Notes under the pieces: generated by a model | The model's database searches: none | Told to the model about the DNA's origin: nothing | Seen by the model: the letters and a program-made list of their open reading frames with translations, nothing else | DNA from: Maribacter sp. | GTDB lineage: Bacteria; Bacteroidota; Bacteroidia; Flavobacteriales; Flavobacteriaceae | Assembly: GCA_013001935.1 (NCBI GenBank) | Contig: JABDKZ010000064.1 | Coordinates: 1 to 12,920 of the forward strand | DNA: 12,920 nucleotides | Reading direction: 5' to 3' | Translations under genes and position numbers: made by a program | Part shown: positions 7,766 to 12,920 of the stretch, piece after piece | Layout of the letters: each line of letters starts with the position of its first letter | Position numbering within the stretch: position 1 is the first letter of the stretch

Positions 7766-8323
7766 TCAAAGTCCTTCGTCGAATCCTTCAATAGGATTCT
7801 TTTTATGCTTCATACTTTCGGTTCGTATTTTATCCTGCAACATCAACATACCTTCCAAAAGTGCTTCTGGACGAGGAGGGCATCCAGGGACGTAAACATC
7901 CACCGGGATTACGTGATCCGCCCCTTTTACAACTGAATAGGTATTGTAGAAAAAAGGTCCTCCTGAAATGGCACATGCCCCCATGGCAATCACATATCTG
8001 GGTTCTGCCATTTGATCGTACAAGCGTCGCAGTACAGGTGCCATTTTGTTTACAATAGTTCCAGCGATAATAATCAAGTCTGCTTGTCTAGGGGAAGGTC
8101 TTGCGACTTCAAATCCAAATCTCGAATAATCATGCCTTGCCGCTCCTGTCTGCATCATTTCAATGGCACAGCAGCTGGTTCCGAAATATAAGGACCATAA
8201 TGAATTAGAACGGCCCCAATTAATTATTTTATCTAACGAAGTAACGATGACATTGGCACCGTTCCCCGCTGGTATTACCTTTCCTGGAAAATCTTCAGGT
8301 ATATCTGGCTTGTCTATTCCCAT
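7766..8323 (-). CDS. nuoB: NADH-quinone oxidoreductase subunit B (PSST type, cluster N2)
   Basis: Holds the terminal [4Fe-4S] cluster N2, which reduces quinone. With the start at 8323 it has 185 residues. The cluster ligands are the adjacent pair in TSCCAIEM (Cys51, Cys52), Cys117 in GACAISGG and Cys148 in [23 protein letters not shown] and [20 protein letters not shown] are the other family blocks. The chosen ATG is preceded by AGGAG with a 7-base spacer, an unusually good Shine-Dalgarno sequence for this phylum, and overlaps the nuoA stop by 10 bases. An in-frame ATG at 8344 would add seven residues (MEERSVE) and remains possible. The [15 protein letters not shown] segment differs from what I recall of NuoB in 14-subunit flavobacterial operons, hinting at a separate complex I lineage; this is an impression from memory, not an alignment. 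Confidence 0.95.
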   Translation of the reverse strand: MGIDKPDIPEDFPGKVIPAGNGANVIVTSLDKIINWGRSNSLWSLYFGTSCCAIEMMQTGAARHDYSRFGFEVARPSPRQADLIIIAGTIVNKMAPVLRRLYDQMAEPRYVIAMGACAISGGPFFYNTYSVVKGADHVIPVDVYVPGCPPRPEALLEGMLMLQDKIRTESMKHKKNPIEGFDEGL

Positions 8324-8664
8324 TTCAACGCTCCTTTCTTCCATGCATAAATTAGACCTAATCCTAAAATCACCAAAAAGATGAGGACTTCGATAAAGGC
8401 GATGGCCCCGATATCTTTAAAAACTACAGCCCAAGGAATCAAAAACGCCACTTCTACGTCAAAAATCAAAAACAAAATGGCAAATAAATAATAGCCGACC
8501 TTAAACTGTACCCAAGTCGGGCCAATGGTCTTTATACCACTTTCATAAGGTTCTCTTTTTGCAGGACTGTCAGATTTGTGGGAGATTAAATTTGATAAAA
8601 AATTAGCTCCCGCCACTAAAACGATTCCCGCAATGAGAAATACAATAATTGCTTCTGACCCCAT
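8314..8664 (-). CDS. nuoA: NADH-quinone oxidoreductase subunit A
   Basis: Small three-helix membrane subunit of complex I (ND3 equivalent), 116 residues, near the quinone channel. The loop after helix 1 carries [12 protein letters not shown] (37-48), the conserved E-x-Y-E-S-G block. Helix 2 contains [20 protein letters not shown] (58-77) with the conserved Asp69 and Glu71. The C-terminus has [10 protein letters not shown] (106-115), a family signature. It starts seven bases after the korB stop, so korB and nuoA are almost certainly on one transcript. Its last codons contain the ribosome-binding sequence for nuoB. Identification is certain. Confidence 0.97.
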   Translation of the reverse strand: MGSEAIIVFLIAGIVLVAGANFLSNLISHKSDSPAKREPYESGIKTIGPTWVQFKVGYYLFAILFLIFDVEVAFLIPWAVVFKDIGAIAFIEVLIFLVILGLGLIYAWKKGALKWE

Positions 8665-8671
8665 ATATTAA

Positions 8672-9682
8672 TTAGAATACATTATAAATGTCACCTGAAA
8701 AGAACAAATCGTCTGTTTTAGAAAATTGTGAATCTGCCTTCACCTGCTCGGTTAGCGCATCTTCTCTTTCTTCCAGGGTAACATCGTCAAAACTTCTTAT
8801 GATACCTGTAACCATTGGATATTCGGAGCGAACCAACATTTGATGTAAAGTAGGATCCTCATCCTTTGCGTTATGAACCAACAGATCTTCCTGCGTAATT
8901 CCATTTTCACCAATGGTAGCTACTTCAAGTTTAAGTCCTTTTAAAATTAAGCCTTTATCCTTTTCTTTCCCGAAAACCATGGGTTTGCCATGTTCTACGA
9001 AAAGTTGGCGGTCTTCCCGAACGGCTTTATCGGTAAATTTTGTAAAAGCCCCGTCATTGAAAATAGGGCAATTTTGCATCACTTCAATCAATGAGGTGCC
9101 CTTGAACTTTTCGGCATCCACAAATACCTGGGTCATTTCTTTCGGGGTATTCCCGGAAATCCTTGCAAAAAAACGAGCCTGTGCCCCTATGGCCAATTCA
9201 CCTGCAGAAAATGGGGGTTGTGTATTGCCATATGGCGATGATTTTGTTTTTTGACCTACTAAAGAAGTGGGTGAAAACTGCCCTTTGGTCAACCCGTAGA
9301 TTTCATTGTTGAACAGTACGATGTTCAAGTCAAGGTTTCTGCGTAATACATGGATAAAATGATTGCCGCCAATGGCCATGGAGTCCCCATCACCCGTAAT
9401 GACCCAAACACTTAGATCCGGATTGGCCAATTTCACCCCAGAAGCAATTGCAGGAGCCCTGCCATGTATGCTATGCATGCCGTATGTATCCATATAATAA
9501 GGGAATCGAGAAGAGCATCCAATTCCAGAAATAAAAACTACGTCTTCTTTTTTGACTCCCATTTCTGGCAGTGCCTTTTGCATAGAGCGCAAAATAACAT
9601 AATCATCACAGCCAGGACACCATCTAACTTCCTGATCACTCGCAAAATCCTTGTACGTATATTCTTTTACTGCTGCTTCCAT
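8672..9682 (-). CDS. korB: 2-oxoglutarate:ferredoxin oxidoreductase, beta subunit
   Basis: The thiamine-diphosphate and iron-sulfur subunit of a two-subunit 2-oxoacid:ferredoxin oxidoreductase, 336 residues. With KorA it oxidatively decarboxylates a 2-oxoacid with CoA and reduces ferredoxin. The four [4Fe-4S] ligands are visible as Cys22 and Cys25 (WCPGCDDY), Cys56 (GIGCSSRFP) and Cys205 (QNCPIFND). The TPP/Mg motif runs from GDGDSMAIGGNH (97-108) to LFNNEIYGLTKGQFSPTS (123-140). The HGRAPAIASGVKLANPDL segment is typical of the family. It starts two bases after the korA stop and ends seven bases before nuoA. 2-Oxoglutarate is the likeliest substrate from the KorAB-type domain layout and motifs, but related enzymes use other 2-oxoacids and sequence alone does not settle it. 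Confidence 0.93.
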   Translation of the reverse strand: MEAAVKEYTYKDFASDQEVRWCPGCDDYVILRSMQKALPEMGVKKEDVVFISGIGCSSRFPYYMDTYGMHSIHGRAPAIASGVKLANPDLSVWVITGDGDSMAIGGNHFIHVLRRNLDLNIVLFNNEIYGLTKGQFSPTSLVGQKTKSSPYGNTQPPFSAGELAIGAQARFFARISGNTPKEMTQVFVDAEKFKGTSLIEVMQNCPIFNDGAFTKFTDKAVREDRQLFVEHGKPMVFGKEKDKGLILKGLKLEVATIGENGITQEDLLVHNAKDEDPTLHQMLVRSEYPMVTGIIRSFDDVTLEEREDALTEQVKADSQFSKTDDLFFSGDIYNVF

Positions 9683-9684
9683 AA

Positions 9685-11541
9685 TTATTTTGCTAAAGAT
9701 TTAAATTTTTGGATCAATTCGTTGTTGGCAAATGGTAATCCTTGAACTTTATTGAATTGTAAGAAGTCGAATCCGCTAAAATTGATTTTCAATATTTGAA
9801 CAAATTGACCATTATTCAACTCGCAAACAAGAATTTTCTTGAACTTCTTCAATACTTCCTCTGTGTTTTTTGGCAATGGGTTGATGTAGTTAAAATGAGC
9901 AAATCCAATGTTGGAATAGCCCTCATCATTCATTTGCTTCACGGCGGAATGTAAACTGCCATAAGTACCTCCCCAACCTACTACCAATAAATCACCTTCT
10001 TGGGCAAATTCTACCTCAACATCGGGTATATAATTTTGAACTCTTCGCACTTTTTCGGCCCTTGTGCTAATCATATGCTCATGATTTTCAGGAACATACG
10101 AAACATTACCTGAAACCTTATCCTTTTCAAGTCCACCAACCCTGTGTTCCAAACCTTCCGAACCTGGTATCGCCCATCCTCTGGCCAAGGTATCTTGATT
10201 ACGATCGTAAGGATGCCAATTTTCCTTGGCTTCCTTCACAATATTGTTTTTTATTTCGGGCATGCTTTCAACAGACTGAATTTTCCACGGAGCGGAACCG
10301 TTTGCAATGTAACCATCGGTCAACAATACAACCGGAGTCATATGCTCCAGGGTAAGTTTTGAGGCCATATAGGCAAAATCAAAACAATTGGCCGGGGTGC
10401 TTGCCGCAATAACGATAACCGGACTTTCACCATTTCTACCATACATTGCCTGCAACAAATCAGATTGTTCTGTTTTTGTGGGAAGCCCCGTTGAAGGTCC
10501 ACCACGTTGCACATTAACTACAACCAACGGCAATTCTATCATCATTGCTAGTCCCAGGGCTTCTCCTTTTAAGGCCAATCCCGGACCTGAAGTTGTTGTT
10601 ATGGCCAGGTCACCCGCGAATGCCGCACCTATTGATGAGGTGATTCCGGCAATTTCATCCTCTGCTTGAAAGGCTTTAACACCAAAATGCTTATGCTTTA
10701 CCAATTCATGTAAAATATCAGTTGCTGGTGTAATAGGGTAAGAACCTAAGAACAACTCCAATCCTGACTTTTCAGCCGCTGCTAAAAATCCCCAAGCCGT
10801 TGCCGTATTCCCCATGATTATCCTATAGGTTCCAGCTTCCATTTTTGCCGGAGCGATAGTATATGCATTTGGAATTAATTCCAAAGTTTCGGCAAAATAG
10901 AATCCAGCGTTCAAAACCTTCGTATTGGCCTCAATGATTTGAGGTTTATTCTTGAATTTTTTATTGAAGAATTCAATAGTGTATTCTGGTGAGCGATCAT
11001 ACATCCAATAGACCATTCCCAAAGAGAACATATTCTTTGACCGTGTAATACTTTTATTGTCCAACCCCTCTACTTCCTTTAAAGCTTCCTTGGTTAAAGA
11101 GGTCATGGCTACTTCTATAACCCTATAGTTTTCAAGACTTCCATCTTCAAGTGGATTTGATTCATATAGTGCCTTTTCTAAATTCTTTTTGGTAAATGCA
11201 TCACTGTCCACTATTACTGTATGTCCTGGTTTAAGGGCATGTAAGTTGGTTTTTAGTCCGGCTGGGTTCATAGCCACTAAAAGGTCAACGTTATCACCAG
11301 GGGTACTGATTTCAACACTACCTATATGTACTTGGAATCCCGACACCCCGTACAAGCTTCCTTGAGGAGCCCTTATCTCGGCGGGATAATTGGGAAATGT
11401 GGCAACATCGTTACCGAACATTGCAGAAGTATCCGAGAACTGGGTACCTGTTAATTGCATTCCGTCCCCTGAATCACCAACAAATCGGATGATTACCGCT
11501 TCTAAAACTTCCTGATTTTGATCTTCGATAAGTGGAATCAT
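9685..11541 (-). CDS. korA: 2-oxoglutarate:ferredoxin oxidoreductase, fused gamma-alpha subunit
   Basis: Large subunit of KorAB, 618 residues. The gamma domain comes first (about 12-225), with RFVGDSGDGMQLTG (19-32) and NYPAEIRAPQGSLYGVSGFQ (51-70). The alpha pyrimidine-binding domain starts near 240, with SYPITPATD (267-275), the acidic QAEDEIAGI (292-300), TSGPGLALKGEALGLA (317-332) and QRGGPSTGLPTKTEQSDL (345-362), where the YPITP and QRGGPSTGxPT motifs bind 2-oxoacid and cofactor. This gamma-alpha fusion without a separate ferredoxin-like delta subunit is the two-subunit layout also found in aerobes such as mycobacteria. It is the first gene of the operon; its leader holds a Bacteroidetes-type promoter box and a CRP/FNR-like palindrome shared with the divergent ferredoxin gene. 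Substrate assignment carries the same caveat as for korB. Confidence 0.94.
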   Translation of the reverse strand: MIPLIEDQNQEVLEAVIIRFVGDSGDGMQLTGTQFSDTSAMFGNDVATFPNYPAEIRAPQGSLYGVSGFQVHIGSVEISTPGDNVDLLVAMNPAGLKTNLHALKPGHTVIVDSDAFTKKNLEKALYESNPLEDGSLENYRVIEVAMTSLTKEALKEVEGLDNKSITRSKNMFSLGMVYWMYDRSPEYTIEFFNKKFKNKPQIIEANTKVLNAGFYFAETLELIPNAYTIAPAKMEAGTYRIIMGNTATAWGFLAAAEKSGLELFLGSYPITPATDILHELVKHKHFGVKAFQAEDEIAGITSSIGAAFAGDLAITTTSGPGLALKGEALGLAMMIELPLVVVNVQRGGPSTGLPTKTEQSDLLQAMYGRNGESPVIVIAASTPANCFDFAYMASKLTLEHMTPVVLLTDGYIANGSAPWKIQSVESMPEIKNNIVKEAKENWHPYDRNQDTLARGWAIPGSEGLEHRVGGLEKDKVSGNVSYVPENHEHMISTRAEKVRRVQNYIPDVEVEFAQEGDLLVVGWGGTYGSLHSAVKQMNDEGYSNIGFAHFNYINPLPKNTEEVLKKFKKILVCELNNGQFVQILKINFSGFDFLQFNKVQGLPFANNELIQKFKSLAK

Positions 11542-11563
11542 AAAAGGTATATTTTTTTTAGTG

Positions 11564-11578
11564 GTTAATACCGTTAAC
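11564..11578. promoter_or_regulatory. Perfect GTTAA-N5-TTAAC palindrome in the korA leader
   Basis: GTTAATACCGTTAAC reads as two perfect 5-bp inverted half-sites separated by 5 bases. It lies between the predicted korA -7 box and the korA start codon, roughly +17 to +31 of the transcript, where a bound repressor could block elongation. In an AT-rich region such short palindromes arise by chance, so this is a weak candidate. Confidence 0.3.
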
Positions 11579-11597
11579 TTTTGGTATATTTAGGTCT

Positions 11598-11626
11598 CAA
11601 ATATAATTTCACCTTTAGCAATGAAA
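11598..11626 (-). promoter_or_regulatory. Predicted promoter of the korAB-nuo operon
   Basis: On the minus strand TATATTTG (11598-11605) is an exact match to the Bacteroidetes -7 consensus TAnnTTTG. Seventeen bases upstream is TTTC (11623-11626), a one-mismatch version of the -33 TTTG. Transcription would begin near 11594, leaving a leader of about 50 bases before the korA ATG. The poor -33 element together with the adjacent palindrome at 11628-11641 suggests activator dependence. Confidence 0.6.
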
Positions 11627-11627
11627 T

Positions 11628-11641
11628 ATGACATTTATCAT
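11628..11641. promoter_or_regulatory. CRP/FNR-like operator shared by the divergent korA and fdx promoters
   Basis: ATGACATTTATCAT contains TGA-N6-TCA, the half-site spacing of CRP/FNR-superfamily operators. Its centre (11634.5) is exactly 33 bases from the centre of the korA -7 box on one side and 33 bases from the centre of the fdx -7 box on the other. One bound dimer would therefore sit near -41 of both start sites. The sequence is 12 of 14 identical to the palindrome upstream of nifJ when both are read in the same direction. The regulator is not identified. Confidence 0.55.
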
Positions 11642-11663
11642 TAAAAAGTAATGATTTTTACAA

Positions 11664-11671
11664 TAATTTCG
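11664..11671 (+). promoter_or_regulatory. Predicted -7 box of the ferredoxin promoter
   Basis: TAATTTCG matches TAnnTTTG in all fixed positions but one. No TTTG-type -33 element stands at the normal distance, which fits a promoter activated from the palindrome at 11628-11641. Transcription would start near 11675, leaving about 20 bases of A-rich leader before the fdx ATG. Confidence 0.45.
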
Positions 11672-11694
11672 TTCACTATATAAAAATAAGCAAA

Positions 11695-12045
11695 ATGGCT
11701 ATCATAATCACAGATGAATGTATAAACTGCGATGCTTGTGTATCTGAGTGTCCAAACAACGCGATTTATGAACCCGATCAAGAATGGGCTTATTCCGATG
11801 AAACGGCTTTAAGTGGCATGGCTACAACCCCTGATGGCAGGGAAGTTGATGCAGATGCTGAAAACGAACCGGTTTCAGATGAATTCTACTTTATTGTCAC
11901 CGACAAATGTACAGAGTGTAAAGGTTTCCATGATGAGCCACAATGTGCAGCAGTTTGTCCGGTAGATTGTTGTGTTCCTGATGAGGACCATGTTGAGACC
12001 GAAGAGGTCTTGCTTGAGAAAAAAGCTTGGCTTCACGGGGAATAG
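11695..12045 (+). CDS. 2[4Fe-4S] ferredoxin, Alvin-type with an acidic insert
   Basis: A soluble electron carrier of 116 residues. Cluster motif 1 is CINCDACVSECP with Cys9, 12, 15 and 19. Motif 2 is Cys72-x2-Cys75-x8-Cys84-x3-Cys88-Pro; the eight-residue loop (KGFHDEPQ) and the C-terminal extension are the marks of Allochromatium-type ferredoxins, known for very low reduction potentials. Two more cysteines, 92 and 93, follow motif 2. Between the motifs is a longer than usual segment (about 26-66) rich in Asp and Glu, making the protein strongly acidic. It is transcribed divergently from korAB-nuo and precedes nifJ, so it is the natural partner of both oxidoreductases and perhaps of the NuoEFG-less complex I. 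The ATG at 11695 follows an A-rich leader (AATAAGCAAA) typical of the phylum. Confidence 0.93.
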   Translation: MAIIITDECINCDACVSECPNNAIYEPDQEWAYSDETALSGMATTPDGREVDADAENEPVSDEFYFIVTDKCTECKGFHDEPQCAAVCPVDCCVPDEDHVETEEVLLEKKAWLHGE

Positions 12046-12074
12046 ACGTTCTCTTTCGCTTCACAGACTTAAAA

Positions 12075-12117
12075 GATTTTATAAGGTGTTTTACACAAGG
12101 GAATACCTTATAAAATC
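12075..12117 (+). terminator. Long hairpin, probable terminator of the ferredoxin gene
   Basis: GATTTTATAAGGTGTT (12075-12090) pairs with AATACCTTATAAAATC (12102-12117) as a 16-bp stem with a single G-U wobble and an 11-base loop. It begins 29 bases after the ferredoxin stop and is followed by ATATTTT. The stem is AT-rich and the T-run short and interrupted, so it may be a moderate terminator or an mRNA 3'-end stabiliser. It would let ferredoxin be produced independently of nifJ. Confidence 0.65.
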
Positions 12118-12131
12118 ATATTTTCATAATC

Positions 12132-12155
12132 CAACAATTTTTACCGTAATTGTTG
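12132..12155. repeat. Second hairpin downstream of the ferredoxin gene
   Basis: CAACAATT (12132-12139) and AATTGTTG (12148-12155) are perfect 8-bp inverted arms around an 8-base loop, followed by CAAATTTTC. It lies 14 bases beyond the longer hairpin and may act with it as a tandem terminator. Confidence 0.45.
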
Positions 12156-12232
12156 CAAATTTTCTATGGTCTAGTTTTTGGGATTTAGGCTAACCCATCT
12201 TCTCGTTTTAACAGATTTTTGCGTAATAATAC

Positions 12233-12246
12233 CTGACAAATGTCAT
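12233..12246. promoter_or_regulatory. CRP/FNR-like operator upstream of nifJ
   Basis: CTGACAAATGTCAT contains the arms TGACA and TGTCA around a two-base centre, again TGA-N6-TCA. Its centre (12239.5) is 33 bases from the centre of the nifJ -7 box, the same distance as at korA and fdx. Read in the korA direction, the korA/fdx site is ATGATAAATGTCAT, differing at only two of 14 positions. Confidence 0.55.
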
Positions 12247-12268
12247 AGTCTAAGGTACGAACTGTGTG

Positions 12269-12276
12269 TACTTTTA
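12269..12276 (+). promoter_or_regulatory. Predicted -7 box of nifJ
   Basis: TACTTTTA matches TAnnTTTG except in the last base. I examined this position because the palindrome spacing at korA and fdx predicted it, so the match is a small test of that model. Transcription would start near 12280, about 100 bases before the nifJ ATG. Confidence 0.4.
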
Positions 12277-12355
12277 TGCCGATTTATAAGACGCAATACC
12301 ACTGCAATTAGTTGATTACAATATGCTTAAAGTTAAATCAATCTGATGTTTATAG

Positions 12356-12920
<565 letters not shown>

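Noticed and set aside
7746..7791. TTG start giving NuoC 15 extra residues
   Set aside because: A TTG inside nuoB is less likely than the ATG at 7746, which follows the nuoB stop and gives a normal NuoC start.
8323..8344. ATG at 8344 as the nuoB start
   Set aside because: The ATG at 8323 has a well-spaced AGGAG and the common 10-base overlap with nuoA; the upstream ATG remains possible but is less favoured.
8913..9254. A 113-codon plus-strand open frame antisense to korB
   Set aside because: It is an antisense shadow of a well-conserved gene, with no motif and no start context of its own.
11972..12193. A 73-codon plus-strand open frame overlapping the end of the ferredoxin gene and both hairpins
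   Set aside because: It is out of frame with the strongly supported ferredoxin, shows no family motif, and its 3' part is made of hairpin sequence.
12312..12341. TTGATT/AATCAA inverted repeat in the nifJ leader as an FNR site
   Set aside because: The half-sites are 18 bases apart, far from the 4-6 base spacing of FNR-type operators.

Overview
The window looks like chromosomal DNA from a member of Bacteroidota, probably a marine-type flavobacterium. This rests on the AT-rich composition, the A-rich leaders with few Shine-Dalgarno sequences, promoter boxes of the Bacteroidetes TAnnTTTG type, and the character of the complex I and 2-oxoacid:ferredoxin oxidoreductase proteins. The genus cannot be named from what is visible.

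Layout. Positions 1-11541 form one long minus-strand array, read right to left: korA, korB, nuoA, nuoB, nuoC, a di-haem c-type cytochrome of the cytochrome c peroxidase/MauG type, nuoD, nuoH, nuoI, nuoJ, nuoK, a small S23-type four-helix-bundle gene, and nuoL, which runs off the left edge. Most junctions overlap or are only a few bases long, so this reads as one operon. nuoE, nuoF and nuoG, the NADH-oxidising module, are absent between nuoD and nuoH. On the plus strand, divergent from korA, lie a low-potential-type 2[4Fe-4S] ferredoxin gene (11695-12045) and, after a 334-base intergenic region with two hairpins, the first 180 codons of a pyruvate:ferredoxin (flavodoxin) oxidoreductase gene, nifJ, which leaves the right edge.

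Function. The genes form a coherent ferredoxin circuit. KorAB (2-oxoglutarate) and NifJ (pyruvate) oxidise 2-oxoacids and reduce ferredoxin. The dicluster ferredoxin could carry the electrons. The NuoEFG-less complex I, placed directly behind korAB in the same transcription unit, could accept them and pass them to quinone while pumping ions. The use of ferredoxin by this complex is inferred from gene content and order.

Regulation. The divergent korA/fdx region and the nifJ leader each carry a palindrome of the form TGA-N6-TCA, the half-site spacing of CRP/FNR-family operators. In all three promoters its centre lies exactly 33 bases from the centre of a TAnnTTTG-like -7 box. That is about -41 from the expected start site, the class II activator position. 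This suggests one regulator switches the whole circuit.

Oddities. A periplasmic-type di-haem cytochrome separates nuoC from nuoD, and an S23-like gene flanked by a short tandem repeat separates nuoK from nuoL.
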